Source of the DNA: Lytechinus pictus
Lineage: Eukaryota; Echinodermata; Echinoidea; Temnopleuroida; Toxopneustidae
Reading direction: 5' to 3'
DNA length: 64,000 nucleotides
Assembly: GCF_037042905.1 (NCBI RefSeq)
Contig: NW_026974140.1
Coordinates: 18,340,001-18,404,000, forward strand
In this document: positions 59,601-62,340 of the stretch, piece after piece
Layout: every line of letters starts with the position of its first letter
Numbering within the stretch: the stretch's first letter is position 1
Made by a program: the position numbers and the translations under genes
Notes under the pieces: generated by a model
Databases searched by the model: none
What the model saw: only the letters and a program-made list of their open reading frames with translations
What the model was told of the DNA's origin: nothing

Positions 59601-61619
59601 TAAAGGTTTTGTAGTTATGAACATGCTTTGAGACTTCCACAACCCAATAAAGAAAAATGTGCCATTTATCTTACCTCGCCTTCAAAGTCCTTCTGATTTG
59701 CTTTTTTACTACAATTGTTCTCATGAACCTTGGGAAACTCCCTGCATAAATTGTTATTATTGTGGATAGGTACCTTTTAATTTGCAGGTATTTTCTTTTT
59801 TAAAGATATTACGCTACAAGTACTTTGCTGTCCTAACCTGCTAAATGTATATTCCCTGTATGGGATGGTGTAAATGCCCCTTCTCTCTCGCACACCAACT
59901 GACTGACTGCGCGTGTTACCCTCAGGCTCAGCTCCAATAGCTCCTGATAAATCATCGCAATCTCCAATGCACTATGGAATTCTGTAAACACTTTCCACTA
60001 GACCAACCATTTCACACCTCTGTTGCACCTCGCACATACTACATAAAACATGATGTATTCTCGATCCTTTTGTAACATTTCATGATTATTTATTACCCAT
60101 TGGAAAATTTTAATGAGACAACTTCCATACAGACTCTGAATTTCTAATGTTAATTGTAAAAGACAAGTGTGTAATCAACTGTATATCAATAAATGTGCTT
60201 GCGAGCTGTCTCTAAATTATGAGAAAATTATGCTTTTCCAAAAAAGAATGATTTTAATTTTGGTGTGAAGGGGGAGATTGTCGTCCACACCTGAAATGCA
60301 CTTGATCAATTTCATGTATGGATTTAGAGCAACTGATTCTGTTATCACCAGACGATAGATGCCTGGGGATCAGTCCCCTGAGTATGTCTGTTTACATAAT
60401 AAAAGCTTCCTAAGAACAATAAGGATGAACTTTATATCTAGATGCCCCTTTCTTATCTTGATAAAGATTGATATCAAAATGCAGATGAGGAGGGAGTCTC
60501 GGATAGGTTCATAGTAATTGATTGGATGTAGCCTGTACTAGCCATAAAACGAAGAGTTTTGTATGATTGGAGCAAATTAACTTGTTTCATGATGTTAAAA
60601 ACTGTTAAAAGATTCTCTAACATATGTTGTCCCATTTATGGTTCTGCAAAGCTGTCTTGATAAGGGTATTGTGATATTCTCACTTATCAGTAATGATTTC
60701 TTTTATCTCTGCTAATTGCTCCTTTGTGTACAATATTTAGCCTTGGCCATTTTTGCCCAATTCCCAATCAGAATCCCTTTGAAATTTCTTCCCAGTATGA
60801 CTATGTTCACATCAGCGTTAGATAGCCTTATGAGAAAAATTACTTTGTCAAACCAAACAAATGTTGAATTGCAGTGATGTAAAATTTTTAATTGGCTAAG
60901 CTTGACAATTTAGTAAAGTATGGGCTTGTAAGCTGTAAATATAAAGTTCACCATGTTATATGAAATTAATATTTGGGTAACTTTGCTATTATGGTAGCTA
61001 CTATGAAATCTTTGTAATTAATGGGAAACTGAAGCCTTTTACGACAATAGTTATTGTAATCCAGAAAGGTACCATAATTCTAAGTTTTGAATCCTGAGGA
61101 AATTGCAAATATTTCAAAATTCAACAACTTTAGTTCTGACTGTCAACTGTTTCAAGTCTTGAGGAAAATGATTCATATCACAAAAAGACTCTGATAAGCA
61201 CCATGCTATGCTACAAACAGAAATTTTCTGGCATGCACATAGTTCAGTAGGTCCGCATGCAGGTGCTAGCTACGCCATCTTCTGAACGGAGATTTCAATA
61301 TAGAATTATTCATTATCATAAAGCAGATTCGGTACATAGTGTTGTCATCTGCTAATAAAGTATGATTTTCCTTTTTCTTTCAATGATTCAGGAGCTAATA
61401 GACAATACCCCTGATGACCACCCTGACGGAGAGTTACTACAGAATGCTCTGAGTACAGTCAACACCCTTGCCAAGGCTATCAATGCTAGTAAGAATGATG
61501 CTGATCAAGCCCTCATCGATCGCCAGATCATCCAGGAGCTGGCTGGACTCATTGATGGCATGGACGATCTCAACGTCCCTCATCGGAGGTTCATAAGACA
61601 GTATCCTATATCAGAAACG
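8610..61619 (+). CDS. ARHGEF17: RhoGEF (Dbl-homology domain), ARHGEF17/TEM4-like, partial, five exons
   Basis: Joined exons 8610-8687, 27021-27203, 34238-34351, 36551-36643 and 61392-61619 give 232 residues with no stop. They form a near-complete DH domain, the catalytic unit that strips GDP from Rho-family GTPases. CR1 is at residues 12-33 (ETERFYVQSLEFLVK). CR2 runs about 100-135 (NFNKAKNLISKAASKPAFA). CR3 runs about 140-162 (QPIQRIPRYELLLK, then ELIDNTPDDHPD). The tail GLIDGMDDLNVPHRRFIRQ resembles the linker before the ARHGEF17 PH-like region. The NYLQPLKSPEN segment, the KENKEK-LSDL-I-QP phrase and this linker favour ARHGEF17 over ARHGEF10. All junctions are GT-AG and phase 0. The start codon, N-terminus, PH-like region and C-terminus lie outside the window. 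In vertebrates this protein acts on RhoA-type GTPases and actin; that role here is inferred by homology. Confidence 0.88.
13096..13827. mobile_element. older inverted-repeat element, split by a nested insertion
   Basis: The left end (CTGGGCCTGGTCTTACAAAT, then GGTTGCGATTGATC) is matched in inverted form at the right end (GGATCAATCGCAACTTTGTG, then TAAGACAGGGTTCTGG). The arms are about 55 bases. The interior is interrupted at 13288-13723 by a separate element. Without that insertion the host element would be about 295 bp. It has no coding capacity, so it is a miniature non-autonomous DNA element. Terminal bases and target duplication are uncertain. Confidence 0.7.
13288..13723. mobile_element. 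miniature inverted-repeat element, family M1, copy 1
   Basis: The ends pair as inverted repeats of about 37 bases: TGTTCTCACTACCTTCCTAA on the left, and AGTTTTAGAAAGCG then TAATGAGAACA on the right. Its length is 436 bp, against 438 bp for copy 2 at 15614-16051, and the two align along their whole length. ATAG occurs on both sides (before 13285 and after 13729), a possible target duplication if the true ends lie a few bases further out. The minus-strand open frame at 13444-13638 is shared with copy 2 but is cut by stops and resembles no transposase. It sits inside the element at 13096-13827. Confidence 0.85.
15373..15513. mobile_element. short inverted-repeat element (GGGTCCCGTAACACAAAG ends)
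   Basis: The left end GGGTCCCGTAACACAAAGGT and the right end AAGCTTTGTGTTAGGGGCCC are inverted copies, with further pairing inwards (CAGCGATTAATCATA against TACGATCATTGCC). Total length is about 140 bp, so most of it can fold into one hairpin. It encodes nothing. It looks like an internally deleted non-autonomous DNA element. Confidence 0.75.
15614..16051. mobile_element. miniature inverted-repeat element, family M1, copy 2
   Basis: Full-length partner of 13288-13723. Its ends are TGTTCTCACTACCTTCCTTA and TTTTAGAAAGCG, then TAATGAGAACG. Immediately outside, GGGAGGC on the left and GCCTCC on the right also pair, so the true terminal repeat may begin with GGAGGC. Internally it repeats motifs such as AAACTGGTTT and CCAAACCAGTTT, and an inverted copy of its own end (TAGTGAGAATGG at 15663-15674). 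The minus-strand frame at 15656-15982 is not a recognisable gene. Confidence 0.85.
16571..16622. repeat. CT-rich simple repeat
   Basis: An imperfect (CT)n run with occasional G. A similar shorter run lies at 12122-12170, and a longer pyrimidine-rich stretch at 18895-19040. Confidence 0.8.
17398..17487. repeat. ATC trinucleotide repeat, imperfect
   Basis: Tandem ATC units (pure at 17401-17420, degraded after) on the + strand. The 60-residue open frame across it is isoleucine-rich only because of the repeat. Confidence 0.75.
19336..19527 (-). mobile_element. tRNA-derived SINE, family A, minus strand
   Basis: This is the reverse complement of the family A copy at 1225-1440. The A box lies at 19507-19518 and the B box, with one mismatch, at 19465-19475. 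The body words GGTAAGGCATT, AGGACCTTAAGCCGTTGGTC and CTTTCTTAGCAGTCAGGTAA follow in the same order. The poly-A-like run next to the 3' end (about 19303-19313) could be its tail. It lies just left of the hAT-type element at 19604-19885. Confidence 0.85.
19604..19885. mobile_element. non-autonomous hAT-type DNA transposon with 8-bp target duplication
   Basis: The left end reads CAGTGGCGTAATGAG and the right end, inverted, reads CACTTGCGTACAGATGAGG. The shared CA-T-GCGTA terminal pattern is typical of hAT ends. A perfect 8-bp direct repeat TTCTGCTG flanks it (19596-19603 and 19886-19893), the duplication length of hAT transposition. It is 282 bp long and includes a long pyrimidine run (about 19785-19835), so there is no transposase. 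A G-rich segment near the left end and a C-rich segment near the right end extend the inverted repeat. Confidence 0.9.
20706..21329. mobile_element. TA-flanked inverted-repeat element rich in GTCGTATC words
   Basis: The ends TCGTCAGCGTTCTTCCGAAC and, inverted, TCGTCGGCGGTCATCCGAAC continue pairing into CGTCGTAT. A TA dinucleotide flanks each end (20704-20705, 21330-21331), as in Tc1/mariner-type insertion, although the flanks are palindromic and this is not decisive. Length is 624 bp. Internal copies of the TCGTAT/ATACGAC word occur near 20730, 20740, 21017, 21062 and 21098. The open frame 20848-21075 shows no transposase motif. Confidence 0.8.
23106..23480 (+). repeat. tandem duplication, unit about 205 bp, two copies
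   Basis: GAGTAAAATTTACTT, then GGTGGGTTGTTACC, GAGAATGTGTGTCATA, CCAGGATATTTTA and ATAATGTATTATA, occur in order twice, offset by about 204 bases (anchors at 23124 and 23328). The second copy has a long G run (about 23402-23415) where the first has GGTGGGGG. The GGG next to CCAGGATATTTTA resembles a transposon edge, but no inverted partner was found. Confidence 0.75.
24235..24462. repeat. inverted repeat (foldback) with arms of about 60-90 bp
   Basis: The left arm (TTCAAGAATTTAAAGTAAAT, then CTAGATCAGCTATTGATAG) pairs with the right arm (CTATTCACAGCTGATCTTGA, then TTTATTTTAAATCCTTAAAA). The AT-rich centre carries a second pairing (AATATTGAATTTAAATC against GATTAAAAATG-ATCCAATATT). The whole unit can fold into a long imperfect stem. 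It is non-coding and probably an old miniature element. Confidence 0.7.
24817..25137 (+). repeat. three tandem copies of a 104-109 bp unit (GGTGTTAAATC)
   Basis: Units start at 24817, 24926 and 25030. Each reads, with divergence, GGTGTTAAATCT, ACCACAAGTATTTACAGAG, ACACCAAGCATTTTACACCA, GGTAAAATT, TTCAACACCCAT. The first copy is the most diverged. TGGTGTTA and TAACACCA words appear in both directions, so each unit is also partly self-complementary. Confidence 0.85.
27021..27203 (+). CDS. ARHGEF17: ARHGEF17-like exon: DH domain, NYLQPLK segment
   Basis: A 183-bp exon (61 codons, phase 0 both ends) opens with NYLQPLKSPENSNLCDQGSL and contains FYKIAEILHNHQQFLDQLEE, ending KIGDIISQS. The acceptor is TATTTTTCAG and the donor GTAAGT. 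It covers the end of CR1 and the alpha-2/alpha-3 region, where DH domains have the I--I---H--FL--L pattern seen here. The SPEN-LCD insertion after QPLK resembles ARHGEF17 and is a main reason for that assignment. The open frame extends left into the intron by chance from an ATG at 26955, which is not the true start. Confidence 0.92.
28565..29020 (+). mobile_element. degraded copy of the 45.3-kb inverted-repeat family (M2)
   Basis: It shares the order of words with 45306-45780: CCTCAAAATACCC, TTCCTGAAGTTGTGAGCATG, TCTGATAAGCAGGCAAGGCG, CGAGATTCAAAA, TTTGCTTTCACA, CTGTGACCTTGGAAAAAT, AAGTACCTAC, TATTTTCTTTC, and AGAGAATACCTGG. The ends are worn and no target duplication remains. The minus-strand frame at 28622-28915 is a by-product. 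Confidence 0.8.
32304..32366 (-). repeat. tRNA-like unit 1 (SINE-type head or tRNA pseudogene)
   Basis: On the minus strand it reads GGTGGCTCAGAAGTAGAGCA (A-box region), a cloverleaf-sized middle with the self-complementary ACCTGTC/ACAGGT anticodon-stem pair, then GATTCTAATCC (B-box region). The size matches a tRNA, but the acceptor stem does not close, so it is a relic. A second unit lies at 32431-32496. Confidence 0.65.
32431..32496 (-). repeat. tRNA-like unit 2, tandem with unit 1
   Basis: On the minus strand: GGTGGTTCTGTGGTAGCGCA, then GGGTTCTAATCATGGCC. Both units end in the same ATGGCC-type word and begin after TGCAAGGTGG. Each is preceded on the minus strand by a shared GATAG-TTCTTGTGT-AGTGGTG segment (+ strand 32371-32396 and 32520-32543). 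The duplicated unit is therefore about 130-150 bp: a tandem dimer. Confidence 0.65.
33091..33330 (-). mobile_element. degraded, partial M2-family copy, minus strand
   Basis: Read on the minus strand, it follows the 3' half of the 45.3-kb element: TTCACACTACGAGAATTCCT, GCCTTGGAAAAGTCC, AATTCTTGTA, ACAAGTACCTCCTATT, TCTTTTCTTTCAG, TTTGCTTTTTCCC, and ends near GTTGGTCTGAG. It is heavily mutated, and its left half is absent. Confidence 0.55.
34238..34351 (+). CDS. ARHGEF17: ARHGEF17-like exon: DH domain CR2
   Basis: A 114-bp exon (38 codons) encodes FAQQPILDTYSEFTNNFNKA, then KNLISKAASKPAFARFLE. The acceptor is TTTGTTTTAG and the donor GTAAAG. It is phase 0 at both ends. The pattern Y-F--N---A with aromatic and Asn residues, followed by KPAFA-FLE, is the conserved CR2 region; the preceding exon supplies the helix leading into it. 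No stop or frameshift is present. The exon has no upstream ATG, so it is invisible to ATG-based ORF calls. Confidence 0.92.
34352..36550 (+). other. ARHGEF17: intron, 2.2 kb
   Basis: It runs from donor GTAAAG to acceptor TTTTTTTCAG. It contains a possible small hAT-like remnant at 35725-35883 and a GTTTACA-flanked A/T-rich patch at about 36380-36450 that could be a retroelement end. Otherwise I see only AT-rich sequence; the open frame 34908-35270 has no recognisable domain. Confidence 0.75.
35725..35883. mobile_element. possible small hAT-like remnant
   Basis: AAGGGGCCATGGACC on the left and, inverted, CAGGGGCCAAGGAATGG on the right form an imperfect terminal repeat around a G-run and A-run interior (GGCTTCAGCCTCCCCC). 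GGTTT lies just outside both ends, as part of a possible worn target duplication. The evidence is thinner than for 19604-19885. Confidence 0.4.
36551..36643 (+). CDS. ARHGEF17: ARHGEF17-like exon: DH domain CR3 helix
   Basis: A 93-bp exon (31 codons, phase 0) encodes ERAKENKEKLSLSDLIIQPI, then QRIPRYELLLK. The acceptor is TTTTTTTCAG and the donor GTAAGG. This is the diagnostic DH signature: QP-QR-PRYELLL in the long alpha-6 helix that forms most of the GTPase-binding surface. The usual Gln, Arg and Tyr residues are intact, so the domain looks catalytically competent. The next 24.7 kb are intron, so the helix is cut just after LLLK. Confidence 0.95.
36724..36763 (+). other. cryptic or alternative exon candidate, 40 bp
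   Basis: An acceptor-like CATTTTCACAG ends at 36723 and a strong donor GTGAGT begins at 36764, 80 bases after the donor of the QPIQRIPRYE exon. In phase 0 it reads EKYEDGRGDDDVD. Its 40-bp length is not divisible by three, so inclusion would shift the frame in the DH domain. It is either a splicing decoy or a frame-shifting exon. Confidence 0.25.
36860..38222. mobile_element. foldback element with long arms, interrupted by a nested insertion
   Basis: Left arm about 36884-37026: AGAAAAATCAAAGAA, GAGTTATGAGCATTTGAATG, GAGATCACTAATGC, GATCCTCCCATTGGCAATGC. This is matched in reverse on the right by 37242-37289 plus 38078-38178: GCATTGCCAATGGGAGGATC, then GCATTAGTGATCTC, CATTCAAATGCTCATAACTT-type words, and CTTTGATTTTTCTC. 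The right arm is cut by the element at 37290-38077. The outer right end (GTTTCATTCTCCTTTAA) resembles TTAA-targeting miniature elements. The left boundary is uncertain by some tens of bases. Confidence 0.8.
37290..38077. mobile_element. inverted-repeat element TAGGGACAGTGATTTTC, 6-bp target duplication
   Basis: The ends are TAGGGACAGTGATTTTCCG and, inverted, TAGGGACAGTGATTTTCTG. The interior is full of ACGGAAA/TTTCCGT words (left 37307-37390, right 37940-38050). TACATG flanks it on both sides (37284-37289, 38078-38083). Because it sits in one arm of an inverted repeat, the other arm shows the empty site (GGATCTCCATAGCATTAG on the reversed left arm), confirming the extent. Length 788 bp with no transposase frame. 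A shorter relative lies at 58818-59050. Confidence 0.88.
39151..40585. mobile_element. hAT-type non-autonomous element with GCGC-rich internal repeats
   Basis: The left end CAGGCGCGTAGCCAGG and the inverted right end CAACCGCGTAGCCAGG are terminal repeats. TTAATGTA is duplicated on both sides (39143-39150, 40586-40593), the 8 bp expected of hAT. The interior (1435 bp total) has recurring GC-rich hairpin words such as GCTGCGCGCGG, GCTTTGCGCGGGG, GCGCTTCGCGCAC and ACGCTTCGCGTGC, alternating with TTTTGCG-GTTAAAG-type AT segments: roughly five diverged subunits. Open frames inside are low-complexity and not transposase. Confidence 0.88.
40613..41194. mobile_element. TTAA-flanked miniature element (Kolobok/piggyBac-like target)
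   Basis: TTAA lies at 40609-40612 and 41195-41198. The ends are AGGACAAGTCCACCCC and, inverted, GGTCAAGTCTAACCC. The inverted repeat continues for over 100 bases (AAGTTGATTTGAATAAA; CATCAAAATCGGATGTAAAA against the reverse at 41095-41125). Length 582 bp. The interior has no gene. TTAA duplication is shared by Kolobok and piggyBac. The AGG-AAGTC start and long arms make me prefer Kolobok-type, from general knowledge only. Confidence 0.85.
42221..42345 (-). mobile_element. probable retroelement 3' end with AAAC/AAAT tail
   Basis: On the minus strand, AATCACGGCCTTGTTGAAAA, CAGCTATATGC and AATTGCGGGAATTTATTATA are followed by TAAATAAATAAAG and then (AAAC)n. This looks like a non-LTR element 3' end plus a tetranucleotide tail. 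No coding part is visible upstream (higher coordinates). Confidence 0.45.
43808..43960. repeat. AATG/AATA tetranucleotide-rich repeat
   Basis: Imperfect tandem AATG, AATA and GATT units in an AT-rich context. The minus-strand frame at 43721-43954 is an artefact of this repeat. Confidence 0.7.
44479..44555. repeat. A-rich low-complexity stretch
   Basis: Long A runs broken by CCCC, G and CAAACAAAC, ending in AAAAAAAAAAAAGAAG. It may be a retroposon tail, but no body could be attached. Confidence 0.7.
45306..45780. mobile_element. miniature inverted-repeat element, family M2, intact copy
   Basis: The ends AGGTGGTTTCAAACCGCCTC and, inverted, AGGTGGTTTCAGACCGCCTC are near identical. ATA flanks both sides (45303-45305, 45781-45783), a 3-bp duplication as in PIF/Harbinger-type insertion. 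Length 475 bp. Internal copies of the terminal core occur at 45393 (GCATTCAGACCGCCCCG), 45561 (GCTTTCACATCGCC) and 45679 (GCTTTCACATTACC). GAAATTAC/GTAATTT and CCGATCAG/CTGATCGG palindromic words also recur. Worn relatives lie at 28.6, 33.1, 50.0 and 59.5 kb, so this copy is the youngest here. Confidence 0.88.
45933..46330. mobile_element. miniature inverted-repeat element, family M3
   Basis: The left end GGCGTTGCAGCACTATCCCG and the inverted right end GGCCGTCTGCACCATCCCGA pair imperfectly. Inside are several AATCTCGAGATT palindromes (45961, 45990 and 46193 regions), AGCGCG words, and repeats of the terminal core (CCGTCTCCACCATCGC at 46022, TGTCTGCACCTAC at 46112, CGTCTCCATTGC at 46231). Length is about 398 bp. 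It lies only about 150 bases from the M2 element and is not homologous to it by sequence. Confidence 0.75.
49985..50170 (+). mobile_element. M2-family fragment (3' half)
   Basis: The words AATTTTGAAAAGTACTTAGG, GCGGGAGTGTTAGA, TACTTTGCTTTCACTATGGC, CCTGGTATTTTCTAATTGGG and GTACTTTTGCCCC follow the right half of 45306-45780. The ends are not preserved. Confidence 0.5.
51085..51858. repeat. 33/45-bp minisatellite built on CAC/ATC triplets
   Basis: About 20 units, each starting TTACCTCTACCACCACCATC and continuing with CAC-CAC-CAT-CAT triplets, in two main lengths: 33 bp (11 triplets) and 45 bp (15 triplets). They mostly alternate, giving a 78-bp higher-order period, with one short 21-bp unit near the right end. 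Because the unit is divisible by three, several frames on both strands stay open (His/Tyr, Pro/Ser, Thr/Ile, Asp/Gly, Val/Met). None is a gene. It lies in the middle of the 24.7-kb intron. Confidence 0.93.
52404..53192. mobile_element. inverted-repeat element with AATCATGATT arrays, family M4
   Basis: The ends GGGCTGCGTTTATGCGACC and, inverted, GGGTGCGTTTATCCGCC are flanked by TA on each side (52402-52403, 53193-53194). Behind each end lies a cluster of ATCATGATT-type palindromes (52435-52475; 53075-53165). The terminal core recurs inside as GCGTTCAGACGACC (52490) and, inverted, at 53045 and 53103. Length 789 bp. No transposase reading frame is present. Confidence 0.82.
53959..54112. repeat. 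short inverted repeat around TACATTTCCCC words
   Basis: GTCACATTTCCCCTCCGGTG at the left is mirrored by CCACGGTAGGGGAAATGTAA, then CTGTGAC at the right. It is about 150 bp long and probably a miniature element relic. The 136-residue minus-strand frame (53668-54078) overlaps it and has no recognisable domain. Confidence 0.5.
54642..55140. mobile_element. foldback element with a strong 76-bp-arm hairpin
   Basis: Arms 54642-54717 and 54732-54807 pair almost completely: TACAAATAGCGAATA, ATGGTGCGAGA, GGTGAAAGAAAGA and CTCTATTCAA on the left, reversed on the right, with a loop of about 15 bases (AGGCGTTAGCC is itself near-palindromic). A second inverted pair, TTGTACAACGCCT at 54808-54820 and AGGCGTTGTACAA at 55127-55139, brackets the rest, which contains two GTGCAACGGTAC words. 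It is non-coding. Confidence 0.75.
56148..56302. mobile_element. short inverted-repeat element (GGGCCCGTTTCATAAA ends)
   Basis: GGGGCCCGTTTCATAAAACT, then TGTTATGATAA, at the left matches the inverted right end GGGTCCAATGTCATTCAAAC, then TTGTTATAATA. It is about 155 bp long with an AT-rich middle (TGTAATTACA). A similar isolated end, GGGGCCTGTAATATAAAGC, lies at 36817-36835. Confidence 0.65.
56938..57135. repeat. ATC trinucleotide microsatellite, interrupted
   Basis: About 200 bp of ATC/ATT/ACC triplets. The minus-strand Asp-rich frame across it (56929-57174) is a repeat artefact, not a gene. Confidence 0.9.
58818..59050. mobile_element. shortened relative of the 37290-38077 element
   Basis: The left end CAGGGACAGTGATTTTCCG and the right end GTCCCTATGTCCCTA match the 37.3-kb element. 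TGCATT (58812-58817) and TACATT (59051-59056) flank it, a 6-bp duplication with one mismatch. Internal AATGGAAAAT/ATTTTCCATT-type words and a T run remain. At 233 bp it is internally deleted. Confidence 0.75.
59491..59870 (+). mobile_element. degraded M2-family copy
   Basis: The words GTACCTGTAAATTATGAGCA, CCTCAAAATACCCAATAATT, GCACATTCACACCTACC, TTTGTAGTTATGAACATGC, AACCTTGGGAAACTCCCTGC, AGGTACCTTTTAATTTGCAG and GTATTTTCTTTTTTAAAGAT follow the 45306-45780 element in order. The ends are eroded. Confidence 0.65.
61392..61619 (+). CDS. ARHGEF17: ARHGEF17-like exon: end of DH domain and linker
   Basis: A 228-bp exon (76 codons, phase 0) begins ELIDNTPDDHPDGELLQNAL and ends with GMDDLNVPHRRFIRQYPISE and T. 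The acceptor is TTTCAATGATTCAG and the donor GTAAGA. ELI--TP-DHPD completes CR3. The following helix (STVNTLAKAIN) closes the DH domain, and GMDDL--P-RRFIRQ resembles the stretch just before the PH-like domain of ARHGEF17. If the following intron were retained, translation would stop at 61659-61661. The next exon (PH-like part) is not in the window. Confidence 0.93.
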
Positions 61620-61688
61620 GTAAGAATTCCTTCATTATTCCCATGTATTGGTGCAGTTTGATTCTTTTTCCAAGATATGTTTGTTAAT

Positions 61689-61760
61689 CGAAGGTTCATT
61701 AGACAGTATCCTATATCAGAAATGGTGAGAATTCCTTCTTTATTCTAATGCATGCTGCAG
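61689..61760 (+). pseudogene. tandem copy of the exon 3' end and its donor
   Basis: This segment repeats 61584-61656, offset by 105 bases: the last 36 bases of the exon, the donor (GTGAGA at 61725 instead of GTAAGA) and about 36 intron bases. The coding part would read RRFIRQYPISEM. It has no good acceptor in phase, and reading through from the real exon meets a stop at 61659, so it is probably inert. Confidence 0.85.
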
Positions 61761-61858
61761 TCCATTGACAATAGGAAGTAACTTTGTGGAATGAGTTTTT
61801 TTTATAGTAAATTAGTAATATGCGTCATTGTTTTTTGTGGAAATATGGAAATGTATGT

Positions 61859-62340
61859 GGGTTTCAATGCCTTGTCCTTGGTATGAAGGGTAGATGCCTT
61901 ACCCTTGGGTTTCAATGCCTTGTCCTTGGTATCAAGGGTAGATGCCTTACCCTTGGGTTTCAATGCCTTGTCCTTGGTATCAAGGGTAGATGCCTTACCC
62001 TTGGGTTTCAATGCCTTGTCCTTGGTATCAAGGGTAGATGCCTTACCCTTGGGTTTCAATGCCTTGTCCTTGGTATCAAGGGTAGATGCCTTACCCTTGG
62101 GTTTCAATGCCTTGTCCTTGGTATCAAGGGTAGATGCCTTACCCTTGGGTTTCAATGCCTTGTCCTTGGTATCAAGGGTAGATGCCTTACCCTTGGGTTT
62201 CAATGCCTTGTCCTTGGTATGAAGGGTAGATGCCTTACCCTTGGGTTTCAATGCCTTGACCTTGGTATCAAGGGTAGATGCCTTACCCTTGGGTTTCAAT
62301 GCCTTGACCTTAGTCTTGGCATTTTGGCTTTGAGGGTTGA
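61859..62340. repeat. 48-bp minisatellite, about ten copies
   Basis: The unit is GGGTTTCAATGCCTTGTCCT, TGGTATCAAGGGTAGATGCC, TTACCCTT (48 bases). Copies start at 61859, 61907, 61955, and so on to 62291, where the last diverges. Neighbouring copies are nearly identical (mainly TATGAAGG versus TATCAAGG, and GTCC versus GACC), which implies recent expansion or homogenisation. The 16-codon unit keeps several frames open, including a minus-strand Lys-rich frame (KALKPKGKASTLDTKD repeated). Its intronic position argues against a gene. Confidence 0.93.

Larger units (their letters stand above)
36644..61391 (+). other. ARHGEF17: intron, 24.7 kb, transposon-rich
   Basis: Donor GTAAGG at 36644; acceptor CAATGATTCAG ending at 61391. 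The DH helix continues directly from LLLK to ELIDNTP, so no exon is needed between. It carries the TE cluster 36.8-41.2 kb, repeats at 42.2, 43.8 and 44.5 kb, elements at 45.3-46.3, 50.0, 52.4-53.2, 54.0, 54.6-55.1, 56.1 and 58.8-59.9 kb, and simple repeats at 51.1-51.9 and 56.9-57.1 kb. I found no convincing nested gene on either strand. Stretches 38.3-39.1, 46.4-49.9, 57.2-58.8 and 59.9-61.4 kb show nothing I can name. Confidence 0.75.

Noticed and set aside
61675..61724. Extra exon using the duplicated donor with a possible acceptor TTTTTCCAAG
   Set aside because: Weak acceptor, length of 50 bp not in phase with the gene, and a duplication is the simpler explanation.
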